64,000 nucleotides of DNA from Posidonia oceanica. Lineage: Eukaryota > Streptophyta > Magnoliopsida > Alismatales > Posidoniaceae. Made by a program: the position numbers and the translations under genes. Positions within the stretch are counted from its first letter, which is position 1. Each line of letters opens with the position of its first letter. The notes beneath the pieces were generated by a model. It searched no databases. It was not told the origin of the DNA and saw only the letters and a program-made list of their open reading frames with translations. Shown here one piece after another: positions 46,106 to 58,432 of this stretch. Location: NCBI GenBank assembly GCA_037176725.1, contig JAZBRS010000023.1, positions 30,437,001 to 30,501,000 of the forward strand, in the 5' to 3' direction.

Positions 46106-49100
46106 TCAAGCTTCATCTATCTGATCCTGCAAGTGTTTACAATAAGTTCAGATTCTCAAATTGGTTACCACTCCAAGAACAACAGAAAACTAAACTAGAA
46201 ACTCTATAAAAACTCAAAATCTAACCGGAGAATCAGAAGTCCAGAGTGTAAGGTTATCTCTGAGAAGCTGCATTATTAGTGTGCTGTCCTTGTAAGATTC
46301 TTCACCTAGACTATCCAGCTCAGCAATAGCATCTTCGAATGCCTGCAAGTTGCAATGTAGAACCATAGAAGGTGAAAACTATAAATATTGGGCTTTCAAA
46401 ATAAGCATTTTCTATTTTTTCTTCAGCAAATCCTATTTGGAGCTCATTTATTTGGATTATTACAAACAAAAAATGGACACAGGTTTGACATTGAAGTGTG
46501 ATACGATTGCTTACAACGTTATATACAAATAGTTGCACATACAACATCTGCAGCAAAAATATATACCATACAACAATTGGTATAATAGCATAAACCTGAA
46601 TCATCTCTAGATTGACTACAATCACATCTTATAATGTCCTCAAACACAAGAAGATATTCACTAAATCCATACCTTTTTGCAAGGGTTAGTAGAATATAAG
46701 TAATCTGTGGTTTTGTAAACAATGATCACCAAATAAAACATCTTTGTCATATGATATTGTTAGAGTTATTGATATATTGTTAAGAGAGTAAATGGATCCA
46801 CCTAGGGATCCGTATACCCATGTGTACATGTAACCTCTATAAGTAAAGGATTAACACTAATCAATCACAGCTTTTTGCCACCTTTTTTACTCTAACATGA
46901 TATCAAGAGCATAGGTTAGAATATCTCATCCTTAGCCGCCACCCACACGCAGCCGGCTGACGTTTCTGGCCTGTTTTTCTTGGCTGTTCTCCTCCTCTGG
47001 TCAGATCGGCCTCTTCCTGATCTGATCAGCCCCTTTTTTCCCTTCGGTAGGGCCAACAACCCTGCCAGTGGCCTGCCAGCCCCCCACCGACGACCTGTGA
47101 TGAGCGTATGAGTCCTGTCTGACCATTTCCTGCCTACTTCGCCTGCCTGCTGCCTATGAAGGTCTCCAGATCTTCACTTTGTGTTCACTATGAAGAATAC
47201 TACCTGCTTGCCTGTTGTGCAATTTCAAACCTGTAGCATCGTATTTTGTTCCCGTTCAGACCTACTCAGACCTGATTCTGGTGATTCTGGTGTCATGGCC
47301 TTCTCATCCTCTTTTGACTCCTAGTTGAAGAGCCTGACCTCCATCAAACTGAATGGAAAAAACTATCTACTTTGGTCTCAAGCTTTTAAGACATTTCTCA
47401 ATGCTCATCGCAACACCCGACACATCACCAAGGTCCACTGGATGCGAAGGACGTTGTTTTTGATGACTGGTTCGCCGATGACTATGACGTAATATCATGG
47501 CTTGTTAACAGTATGGAGGAAAACATTTTGAGAGTGACGATGTTGAAGCCAGCTAAGAAGATACGATAACGAGAAGAACATCTCACGAGTTTGTGAGATA
47601 CACGAGCAACTCTTCACCCTTCGGCAAGGGAATGTATCTGTTCAAGACCTCTACTCCTCCCTACGAGCCCTTATGGATGAAACGGAGTTATACCAACCAT
47701 TGGTGGTTGATGTCTCTATGATAAGGAAGTATCGTGAGGAACTTGTTGTAGTAGTCTTCTTCTTGGCCCTCAATCCAGAGATTTCCTCCCAAATACGTGG
47801 CCAGATTCTAAAGGCAAACTCTATACCTTCCTTGGAGAACATGTTCTCTTGTGTCCTGCAGATATCTACTGGCATGCCTACCACTGTTCAGGATTAGTCT
47901 GCCATGGTGAACTCTACCAGAGGTCGTGGCCGTGGGTGCGGTCAGGGCCAACTCTTAGGGGCAGACTGCGGAAATCGTGGAAATAGGAAATGTAAACACT
48001 GTGGCCACACCAACAATGTCTCTGAGAAGTGTTGGGAGAAGTCTGAAAACCTGAGTGGACACGGCATGCTGTGATAGTTGACTCCTCTATTGTCTCTACA
48101 ACCACCGAGTCGATCACCATCTCTTAGGAGGAATACGAGCATCTCTTACAGGGCCAAGCATCTCAATCCACTGCCACTACTTCCCAAGTCTAGTATATTC
48201 CTAGTTTCAAAAGACAATTCCTAGATTATAGACACCGGTGCTTCAAGTCATATGACAGGTACCCAAGTCCTTTTCTCATCCTTCTCACCCAAGTCACCCA
48301 TTTTGAATGTTCAAATTGCCAACAGTAAACTGTGTCCAGTTTGGAGGTGAAGGGGTAGTAAAACTTTCACTGGATAGAGTCCTTTACATCCCAAACTTTC
48401 CTATTAACCTGTTATCTGTCAGTGCCAATACTAAAGCATTACGCTGTTCTGTAACTTTTTTTCCTTTCCATTACACTTTTCAGAAGATGAGACTGAGAAG
48501 GTTTGGACCTTAAGTATGATAATGGTACCTCTTCATTGTTATAGTACTATTGGCTTGGTCATCCTTCCTTAAAAAAGCTCCAACAGACCCTACCATGGAT
48601 GTCTTTAGAGTCGTTTTAGTGAAAGTCATCAGTTAGATAAGCATCATCGTATTACCTACCGTAGTCAGTTTGGTCTTGTTAGTCAACGTCCATTTGATTT
48701 TGTTCAATCAAATATTTGGAGTCCTAGTCGTGTTCCCTCTATTTCAAGTCATCGATACTATATTGTGTTTATTGATGATTTCTCTAGAGTTTGCTGGATA
48801 TATTTGTTAAAAGACCAAAAACATGTTCCTGTATTGTCGAAAAAAATATATTGAAATAAAAAACCAATATTCTTCGTATTTTTTGCACTCGCACTGACAA
48901 TGCACTTGAATTTGTTCAATATGACATTGCCTCTTTTGTACTTCCTTGAAAATTATTCACCAAACTTTGTGTCTTTGTATCTCACAACAAAATGGAATTA
49001 CCGAAAGAAAACATAGACATATCTTTGATGTTGCCCACACCTTGCTAATCCAAATGAACATTCCCAAAGTCTTTTGTTGTGATGCAGTTCTCACAGCTAC

Positions 49101-52100
49101 CTACTTTACCAACAGAATGCCTTCTACTACACTTTTTAGGGGAATTTCCCTAAAAAGACTTTCTCCTGATTATTGTTTGTTTCACCAGTCTCCTAGAGTT
49201 TTTAGGTGTGTTTGTTTTGCCCAGGACTTGTTCCCGAGTCTTGACAAACTAGCACCCCGATCTATCAAATATATCTTTATTGGTTACTTAAGAACATAGA
49301 AAGAGTATCATTGCTATAATCCCTTAATCACTTCCACTAATGTCACATTCTTTGACTCTACTCCTTACTTTGGTGGTTCTCTCCTCTGACGAATCACTAT
49401 CTATTCCTCTACCTATTCCAGTAGAGCAGTCGAGTCCTGCTGAGTCTGTTCCTGCTAATCTTCCTATCTGTTCATTTCGACCCTTGCAGGTTTACACAAG
49501 GCGTCACAAGGACTCAACAACAAACCAATACTCAATCCCAGTCTGAAGGCCCAAGCAACACTAAACTTGATCTTCCCATTACCCTTCGCAAAGGTAACCA
49601 ATCAACCACAGCTCATCCCATTTCTAACTTTATTTTCTATTATTGTCTACATCCCAATTTTCAATCCTTTGCCTTATCATTACCTCTGAGTCTATTCCCA
49701 TTCCCAGGAACTTTCTTGAAGCTATGTAGGTACCTCATTGGAAAGCAACAATGGACAGGGAAATGCAAGCTCTATTATCTCATAATACCTCGACATTGAT
49801 TGATCAACCTTTGGAGGTTGTTGTGGTTGGTTGTAGATATGTCTTCACTGTCAAACACAAGGTTGATAGGACAGCAGACAAATACAAAGCTCCTTTGGTA
49901 GCCAAAGGATTCACTCAGACCTATGGGATAGACTACGCAGAAACCTTCTCTCCGGTGGATGAACTCTATACGAGTACTACTATCAGTTTTTGTCAATTTA
50001 GGATGGAAACTTCACCAACTGGATGTAAAAAAAACCTTTTTGTATGGTGATCTACGTGAAACCATGCTTATAGATCAACTTCTGGGGTATGTTACTCAAG
50101 GAGAGAATAAAATGTGCTTACTGAAGAAGACTATTTATAACCTTAAGCAAAGTCCTCAGGCATGGTTTGAACAATTCAGCAAAATTGTGTTAAGGATTGA
50201 CTTTCAACGATGTGCAATAGATCATTATATATTTATCGAAGAGCAGTAAAGGATGTGTTATACTTGCAATATATGTTGATGATATCATTCTGACAGGTAG
50301 TGATTCTACAGACATCTTGGAGACCAAGGAATATCTTAGTAAGAACTTTGTCATTAAAGACATGGGAACCCCTAGATATTTCCTTGAGATCAAGTTTGCA
50401 CATTGAAAAGACAAGATGATTCCGTCACAAAGAAAGTATGCATTGGATCTTCTAGGTGCAAACCAGAAAAAACTCCAATTGATCCAAACCCAGTGTTTTG
50501 GGATGATAATTCAGATATGCATGAGGACGTCAGATAGTACCACAGGTTGATTAGGAAATTGATCTACCTAACTATCACGAGGCCCGATATTTCCTATGCA
50601 GTTGGCTTACTTAGCCAGTTTATACATGAGCCATGAGATGTTCATTGGAGAGGAACATTGCAGGTTCTGATCTACATTAAAGGCACACCCGGCAAAGGTG
50701 TGGTGTATCAAAGGCATGGAAGTCTTGATATTGTTGCCTACTCGGACTCAAGCTATGCCGGTGATCGTAGAGATGGGAAGTCAACAACCGAGTATTGTAC
50801 TTATGTTGGAGGGAACTTAGTAACCTAGAGAAACAAGAAATAGAATGTGATGTCTAGGTCTAGTGCTGAAGTAGAATACAGATCCATGGCACAAATAGTT
50901 TGTAAAGTGATGTGGATTAAATCCCTCTTTTTTGATATAGGACTGTCAATAGAGTTTCCAATGAAGATGTTTTGTGACAATCATGCGACAATAACCAAGT
51001 CTTTCATGAAAAAACCAAACACATCGAGGTAGACTATCATTATATAAGGGAAGCTGTTATGAATGGGCTAATCTTTACTTCTTACACCCCTTCTTCAAAA
51101 TAGTATGCAGATATCTTCACCAAAGGATTGACTGTAGGGGTTTTTGAAATTCTTTGTAATAAACTAGGCATGATAAATATATATAATCTACCTTGAAAGG
51201 GAGTGTTAGAGTTATTTGAATATTGTTAAGAGAGTAAATGGATCCACCTAGGGATCCGTATACCTATGTGTACATGTAACCTCTATAAGTAGAAGATTAG
51301 CACTAATCAATCACAACTTTTTGCCACCTTTTTTACTCTACCAGATACGATACAAGATGAATGCAACATGTCAAGTATATATATAACCAAATGAAGTATG
51401 TTTGAGATATATTCTTTATTGATATTAATTTGTAAATATGCAAACTATACTAACCAAGTTCTGCTAATACCACATCTCTTCTTAATTGTAACACATGAAA
51501 AAAATCACATATAAATACCATGCTGAACTTACATCAGTGTTGATTAGTTTATTATGATCAGTTGGTAATTAACAAAGTGTCTCAATACTGATCTGACTAA
51601 ACGCCCAAGAATAAAATTGCTAAGGCAAATGTTTCCATGTAGGAAGTGATGGGAAGAGATGGGATGGCAAATACTAAGAATGAAAAGATACAATCAAAAC
51701 AACCTCATTATAGCACTAAACCACATTTAGTGGCTAAAATTAATGCATGTTGCTGGCACTAGACTGTGGGATACATGCATTTATTGTTATTATTTTTACG
51801 TGAAAGACATTCCAAGTCTTGGAAAACACATAATAAAACATCTCCAAGAGTGCATAAAAATGTACAAAAGAGTGTGAAACTATATCTTACCTGCTTGGCC
51901 ATGAGGCAAGCTTTCTCTGATGAGTTCAGTATTTCATAGTAATAGACAGAGAAATTGAGAGCCAACCCCAACCTTATAGGATGAGTAGGTGGAAGATCAG
52001 CGACTGCAATTTCCTTGAATGAGGAAAAAGAAATATCAGTATACGGTTTGAGTAATTGTATAATTCACTAGTGATATCAAGTAATCGCTTCATTTTGCGA

Positions 52101-55100
52101 GCAAATGAGAATACTAAATAGTCTTCTTTGAGTTCAAGTGGAAGTTATAAATTACAATATCAGGCTTCAGGGAAAGGATGTGAAACATGCAATTTTCCAG
52201 TTGAATGATATTTAGAAGCTTGAAGGAGGATACTCGTTGTAAATATGGAACCCAAGCCAGACGATAGCATGTAAAAGAAAAGCCAGTCATTCAGAAAATG
52301 AAAAGACATGAAGATGTTTGTTTCTTCAATTTATCTTTGTCTAAATGGAGCCACAAAGCAACGACGCACTTCTTGCACAAACCATAGGTAATAGAAGAAA
52401 TACCCTGAATGTAATATGAATAACAGAATGTAAGAACACCCTGAACGACCAACAGATAATAAACTTAAAACTATGATGAAACACCTAGTGCCTTCATGGT
52501 AAGATTGGTTTATAACTTTTTCTTCTGATTGATTCTTCTGTTCCCAAATTCTAAAAATACAACTAATTGATTGATGAAGATCAGCTTCAATGAGTAGCAA
52601 CAAACAAAAGAGGCTTTTGAAACAGAGGTAACCACTAATTTGTTGAAATCCACAAGTATCCCAATTCCAAACTTTTTTTTATTCAACTTTTGCAAAACAA
52701 AAGAACAATCATCCTAACAAGAAACATAATAGTCATAATTCATAAATGATAATAAGTCCCACCATGTAACCATTTTATTTCCAAGGGATGTTTGGGGGAC
52801 GAAGAAAGCATCTAAATGACTTAATTGACTCCGTAAATCTCAAGAATGGTGTTTAAAAGTCAACTAAAATTGGGTTGGCAACAGGCCTTGTAGCTCAACT
52901 GTTGCACTCTTTTCCTTTATGAGAGAGGTCTCGTGCTCAAATCCCACTATAGTTATTTATGGTGGAATTTTCAAACATTTACAATGTACTAGTTACTCAA
53001 TACATGGTCACCTAGGCAATCGCAGAGCATGGAGGTAGATCGCAATTTTGGTAGCGGTAGCAGACTCTCCCAAGGTAAGACGAAATTAGGACATTTATAA
53101 TAAATGTGTTCTCTCACCCGCCTATGTATGGGATTCTACCACCCATGTGTGCACAGGGTTCTCTCACCAACATGCCTATGAGGTTCTCCTCTAACCTCAC
53201 TAGTTTGTATTGTATTCTAAGGCTTTGCCTTCAAGTCAAAAAAAAAGGGTTGAAATAGACAAGAGAATGAAGAGAATACTATATGAGGAATGGATTTAAC
53301 ATATACTAATTCTTCACAAAGTCCCTGACTGGAAGAAGAAAGGATAACCAATCTACTCACCAGCAATCATACTACTATCATCGGATTCATGCACCAAACT
53401 CTGTGACAAAACTTTCATTCTGTGGAGAGAAAGAAACTTCCTTCGAGTGGAAAAAAAAAACTCCTCTAGCAGGAAGAAAGAAACTTCCCCAATCCAAGTT
53501 CAAACTTGTTATGGTATAGGGGAATCCAAAACTCAAAAGCTAGCCATTGATGGGATGAGTCTACACATATCAACACACACGAGCTACTTTCACAACTGAT
53601 GTGGAACTATTGGGCATTTGGGCTCCTATATGACTTCTAGTTTGGCACGTAATAGAATGTACTCCTGTTGAGGACATTGTTAGGTTAAAAGTGCCAAAAT
53701 CTGTAATAAAAAAAAAGATATTTCACAACATGGGAATAAACTCAAAAGAATTTGATTTGTGGTCCAAATAATCAGTCAACGTTCTACAACCTAAGGTCCA
53801 TGAAAACTACTAAAAAAAGGCAATCACAACAGAGTCAAACCTTCTGGACAAGCATAAAAAGTAAGCCAGGGCTGAAGGAACCATTTATAAAATACTCTAT
53901 TGACAAAAAAAATCACAATTTAGTATAAAGTAGTCTAGTAAAGTACGAAACCACTCTCAACTCTGGTCATCACTATTATAAGTTGCTAAAAAAAAGAAAA
54001 GTAAATTACTTGATGGTACCATGTACTATCATTGATTTTCAATTTGAGGGCAAATTTAGTGTAGGTGCCTACATCCAACATGGTTGTAAGTAACTTTTTT
54101 TTAAAATAAATACATAGGAGAAAAATAACCGTATAGATATATCTATTAGATATCTATAAATACATAGTAAAATTTTCATTTAAATCAAACAACTATTAAC
54201 CCTTGATCTAAAGGACTTAAAATTCAACATGTTTTGTTAAATTCTAACCGTTAAATTTTAGATTAAAAATTAACAGTGAATATAACTCATATTAGGATGA
54301 AACTTTAACACATAGTAGATTATCTTATAGATTAACTAACCATATAATTAGATTTTAATTTTAAAAAAAAATAAAAAATAAAAAAAAGATGCCTACAAGA
54401 AAAATTCCCTGTAGGCACCTACAAGAACCATTTTCTGTTTCAATTTACTACTCGGAACTTCAAAACAGATCACTTTGGTACCTTAGACTTTCACTATGCT
54501 ACTTCTATTAATGGAAGTAGGTTTTACAATAATTATTGGACCAAAATACCCCTAACCAAAATGTCCTAAATCGAAAAACCATAATTTGGAAAACCCTAAT
54601 CCTCAAGGAAAAATCCTAACCCATAATCTTAAAACCATATAGAGAGAGGTTACTTGGAAATAGAGAGAGAAGCGAAATTAAAGAAGGACACAAGGTCCTT
54701 TAGTGAAAGTTTAACACCGTTATTCTCAACTATACCAATTTTTTTAAAAAAACAGTGATAATGCAGGATACCATGAGGTAATTTACTCAAAAAACAAACA
54801 GTAACTCGTTTTAAAAAAACAAACAGTAACATCGGAAAGGGAATCTTACTAGTCAATTCGAATCCAAATCAGGAAACAAACACGTTAAAAAGAAAGAAAA
54901 CCCTAACCCCAACTCTAGGTATTACTATTACCTGAGCAGCCTTGTACGCCGTCAGGGTCTCCTCCGCGGCCTCCTTCCTCTCCTGCCCGACCTTAAACTC
55001 GGCAAGATACCGATGATAATCCCCCTTCATCTTCAAATAGAAAACCTTCGACTCACTGGCGCCCGCCGACGGAATCAGATGCGAGTCGAGCAGCTTCAGT

Positions 55101-55420
55101 ATCCCCCCGCACACGTCGGCCAACTCGGCCTCGATCTTGGCCCTGTACGTCTTGACGTGGGCGACGTGCTCCTCGTTCTTGCGGCTCTCCTCCTTCTGCT
55201 CGATCGACGACACGATCCGCCAAGCCGCGCGGCGGGCCCCAACGAGGTTCTTGTACGCGACGGAGAAGATGTTGCGCTCCTCGGTCGTGAGCTCCCCGAC
55301 GCCGGGAACATCCTTGACGAGCTTCTCCATGTACTGCGCCATCTCGTCGTAGCGCTCCGCTTGCTCCGCGAGCTTCGCGAGGTACACGTACTGCTCCCGC
55401 GATAGGGTTTCGGACGCCAT
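46106..55420 (-). CDS. 14-3-3 protein, GRF6/GRF8 (lambda/kappa)-like
   Basis: This is a phosphoserine-binding adaptor dimer acting in the cytosol and nucleus. The coding exons are 54932-55420 (163 codons), 51891-52013 (41), 46226-46342 (39) and 46106-46126 (six codons plus stop), giving 249 residues, a usual length. All exon joins are phase 0 with GT-AG introns. Signatures are [10 protein letters not shown] (RNLLSVAYKN type) and [39 protein letters not shown] resembles the lambda/kappa type. The last exon (DQIDEA) is an assignment from a splice acceptor and stop only. Intron 2 (46343-51890) holds copia element B, and intron 1 (52014-54931) holds a SINE and a small inverted-repeat element. No coding break is seen. 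Confidence 0.93.
46758..46897 (+). repeat. 5' LTR of copia B
   Basis: It starts TGTTAGAGTTATTG and ends TCTAACA. It is followed at once by TGATATCAAGAGC, a decayed tRNA-Met primer-binding site of the copia type (TGGTATCAGAGC). Confidence 0.88.
46898..48120 (+). pseudogene. Leader and gag of copia B
   Basis: Gag begins about 47296, with a typical copia Gag start ([18 protein letters not shown], about 47350-47400), then Gag helices up to about 47890. The zinc knuckle [14 protein letters not shown] is at about 47993-48034. There are several stops and a frameshift. The leader before 47296 is untranslated. Confidence 0.72.
48121..49300 (+). pseudogene. Protease and integrase of copia B
   Basis: The protease motif [10 protein letters not shown] is at about 48232-48262. 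The stretch [18 protein letters not shown] (about 48370-48430) is the GAG-pre-integrase end. The integrase core follows in pieces, and 48946-49299 has [13 protein letters not shown] with the third catalytic Glu kept. Frame breaks are present in between. Confidence 0.7.
49700..51140 (+). pseudogene. Reverse transcriptase and RNase H of copia B
   Basis: [19 protein letters not shown] and [14 protein letters not shown] (49850-49955) open the [11 protein letters not shown] and [11 protein letters not shown] (about 50030-50175) follow in another frame. The catalytic aspartates lie in [10 protein letters not shown] (about 50271-50300). RNase H is in 50560-51130, with [13 protein letters not shown] (50850-50890) and CDNHATI. 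It has several stops and frameshifts. Confidence 0.8.
51204..51343 (+). repeat. 3' LTR of copia B
   Basis: It starts TGTTAGAGTTATTT and ends TCTACCA. The purine tract GAAAGGGAG (51195-51203) immediately precedes it and would prime plus-strand synthesis. Confidence 0.88.
52878..53246 (+). mobile_element. tRNA-derived SINE in intron 1 of the 14-3-3 gene
   Basis: It has a box A-like part (TTGTAGCTCAACTGTTGCA, about 52888-52906), a box B-like GGTCTCGTGCTCAAATCCC (52926-52944), a body of about 370 bp and a poly-A end (53238-53246). A flanking GGGTTG occurs at 52872-52877 and 53247-53252. It lies opposite to the gene strand. RNA polymerase III boxes and the tail fit a SINE; no family name is claimed. 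Confidence 0.72.
54060..54423. mobile_element. Small inverted-repeat element (MITE-like), copy 1
   Basis: The perfect 14-bp inverted ends are TGTAGGTGCCTACA (54060-54073) and TGTAGGCACCTACA (54410-54423). The interior is AT-rich and non-coding. It lies in intron 1 of the 14-3-3 gene. Superfamily is not assigned because no target duplication could be fixed. Confidence 0.6.
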
Positions 55421-56890
55421 TGGAGACGAGAGACGAGGAGAGGAGAGCGGAGAAACTGGAAGTGGAAGAGGAAAGGGAATGGAGGGGTTTATATCGGAAG
55501 GTGGAGGGCAGGAGGGGTTTCATTTTGAGATTTTTAGGGAGATTTTTTATTTTGGATTCTGGTTGGTTATGGTCACCTTAGAGATTTCTTATTTTGTTTT
55601 GGATTCTGGTTGGTTAGGGAACGAGTTAAGTAAGATTTGGAGTTTAGTGACGGAGTTACAGAAGCAATGTCATTTGCTTGTTTTTATTTCCGTTAGCCTC
55701 GTGGATTTCACAGGAGTGACTTGTTAAAATAGATTTTTAATTTGATGATTATAATATTGATTTCTATTAACCTTGTTTCTATTGTTTAATTTGATGTAAA
55801 ATTGACATTAATACAATAAGAAACAATATGATACACCAAATGCACCATAACCAAAGTACATATCAGTTACATATTTGATAATATTTTTAAAAGATATTTT
55901 CTTATTTCAAATTATCTTATATTTATATTTTAAATCCGCACTTTCATAAAAGATATAAAATCATTAGTTCTTTGTTGTTATTTTCATAAAAAAAAATCAC
56001 AAAGTGTCCATTCTTTGGTTGAATCTCCAACAACAAATTCTTATTGGTAAAGAAATTAAAGCTCAAATTTTCCGAAGTAATCAACTTAGGTGGAGGGTTC
56101 GCCTACTCTCACCCTGGTGTCGGCAATCGGCATCCTTGCCACGGGAGGAGTGGCAGCGGACGTGGTACGCGACTGGGATTTCATGGAAGTTTGGAAGATT
56201 ATTAAAGGAGTGATTTGGCTCTGACGTGTTTCCGATAAGAATACAGCCATACAGATGACAAATTGCCAACCTAGTTAGGCGTTGCAACGGTACCACTCGA
56301 CCATCACCGTCCACCACCAATCTAATGTCCTAGAGACGGACCAATCATTGGTGCATCAACTCTTCCTCTTTCTCTTGAATAACGGGTCAATCCATATATC
56401 CAAGATCGATATTACATCCATAGCACCAATGACACCATCGCATGCAATGCATGTATCACAAGTCCTCATTTGCTACCGGCTGAATGATTTGTTTAATTGG
56501 ATGGGTCCACTTCAGAGATGAGAGATGGGAGCCACGTTGGAATGAGTGTGGTCGGAACCGAAAGGAGTCGTCGTCCTTTTGGACCAAAAACCTTCCGGGC
56601 TTTTTTTTGTTTTGTTTTGTCAACAACCCTTTCAGACTTTGTTGTGTGCATGACAGATCACAGATGGGATGATAATGTCTATCTACTTTGATAGTTATTT
56701 GGTTTCAACTTGTTTGTTATTGGGTTTTTGTAGTTTTCTGACAAAGATGTGATTGGGAACTAAGTTCTAAACATTACTTTAGGCCTCGGTCTCAATGGCA
56801 ACCCAATTTGATCATGAGAATTTTTGTAGAATTACAATAAAAATAGATGGCCTCTTTTTTACATGTATATCATCTAAAATGACATGGGGC
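55421..56890 (-). promoter_or_regulatory. Upstream region of the 14-3-3 gene
   Basis: The promoter and 5' untranslated region of the 14-3-3 gene are expected at its left end. A tandem pair of about 50 bp ('attttggattctggttggtta', about 55545-55620) is visible. The rest, including 56000-56700, shows no gene that I can support. Confidence 0.35.
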
Positions 56891-56897
56891 CAGATTT

Positions 56898-57428
56898 TCT
56901 ATAGGTACCTACAGGAATTTTTCTATAGATACCTTAAGTTTAAAAAAATATCAACCATTACATACATCTAACGACTGTGATGATAAGATGGAAACCCTCT
57001 TCTCTCTCTGATAGTCAAATGTCCTCTTCCTCCTCTCTCGTCCACATACGGTGACGGTATAGCGACACACGACGGTGGCAGAGATATACGGGACGGCAAC
57101 ACAACAGAGGTACACGAGAGCAGTGGTGGCACACAGACAGAGTCGCCACGGGAGGAGGAAGAGGAGCGCGTGAGAGGGGCGACAACGGTGGAGAGGAGCA
57201 GGGAGGCGACGATGGCGATGCGTAGGAAGGCAACGATGAGGAAAAGGAAGACAATGGCCATGGGAGAGGAGGAAGAGGATATATAGGAGGCGAAGATAGG
57301 AAGAGAAAAGGAGGAGGGGAGGGATATGCTTTTCACAAATCTCAGCTGTTGACACAAAATGAAAATTTTTTATCTCAATCGTTGATTGAGTGTCTATAGG
57401 AAGACTCGTTGTAAGCACTAATAGGAGT
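56898..57428. mobile_element. Small inverted-repeat element (MITE-like), copy 2
   Basis: Its left end TATAGGTACCTACAGGAATTT matches the reversed right end of copy 1 (TGTAGGTGCCTACAGGGAAT). The right end TCTATAGGAAGACTCG is a weaker match. The middle (57000-57300) is GC-rich and unlike the AT-rich interior of copy 1, so it may have taken up other sequence. Confidence 0.5.
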
Positions 57429-58045
57429 GTTTTTCTGAAATGAATAATATTCCACTAAAATCATCAAATTTTCAATAAATTCAAGTATATCAAGGCAAAA
57501 ACCATCGTAAATATTATCATTGTCACTCTCTTTGTTAGATCCTAATTCACCCATTGGAAATGACTAATCAGCTTTAATCCACTACCCCATCATCCCAACG
57601 ATTCCGTCAGCTCCAATCTAATGGAAAAGTCTTTTTTTTTCTTACTTTCATATTTTTGATGGTATACTGTACTTTTTGGAAATTTGATGGTTTTTATGGA
57701 ATATTTGTTTTTTTGGATGGTATACATATAAAAATCTAAAAATAGACCATTTGGGAAGTATTTTTATGGAGGGATCTGTATTAAAAATATGTACATATTT
57801 GGCTTCTTATGACATTGAATATTAAATGCGATTGTATCATTATACTACTTTCCTTACGAAGATAATAAAAAAAAGGGGCAAGCTAGTGAACTTTTTATCC
57901 GGTGAAGTATTTACAAGTCAAAGGAAGATTTACTTGCTCCAAGAAAGTGGCGCGGACGGAAATTGCCTCAGAGCAAAAGTGCAAAACACATGGTACATGT
58001 CATCTTTTTCTTTTATTATTGACTAGTGAACCAAGTTTTAGAATC
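57429..58045. other. AT-rich intergenic sequence
   Basis: No gene or element is recognised. Confidence 0.35.
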
Positions 58046-58432
58046 CAGTGGCTATTTTAGAGAGAGAGTGAATAGAATATTTAAACTTTTCTTGTATATT
58101 TAAAATATTTCACTTAACTTTACTTAAGTAAATGTATGTAAGCAATCAATAAAGTTGTATTCTACTTAAATCATACACAGAAGAGAGAAAGAGGCAATAA
58201 AATATAACATACAGATATATAGTGTTGGATCAAATGGCTTCTCTAGAGAGGGTGAAAAGAGTATTTAAATTTTTCTTGTATATTTCAAATATTTCATTTA
58301 ACTTTACTTAGGCAAATGTATATAAGCAATCAACAAAGTTGTATTCTACTTAGATCATACACAGAAGAGAGAAAGAGGTAATGAAATACAACACACAGAT
58401 GTATAGAGTTGGATTAAATGGCTTCTCTAGAG
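58046..58432. repeat. Direct tandem duplication next to the Sirevirus LTR, about 185 bp units
   Basis: Two successive copies begin near 58056 and 58240. They share 'ttcttgtatattt', 'caaagttgtattctactta', 'atcatacacagaagagaga' and end in 'aatggcttctctagag'. The same phrase occurs just before the LTR body at 58425-58440, so the copies may derive from the LTR end. Confidence 0.75.

Larger units (their letters stand above)
46758..51343 (+). mobile_element. Ty1/copia retrotransposon B in intron 2 of the 14-3-3 gene
   Basis: The LTRs of 140 bp are 46758-46897 and 51204-51343. The target duplication is GATAT (46753-46757) and GATAC (51344-51348). The order is gag, protease, integrase, RT and RNase H. 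The element lies opposite to the gene. About 9 of 140 LTR bases differ by eye, so it is younger than copia A. Pol is broken by stops and frameshifts. Confidence 0.9.
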
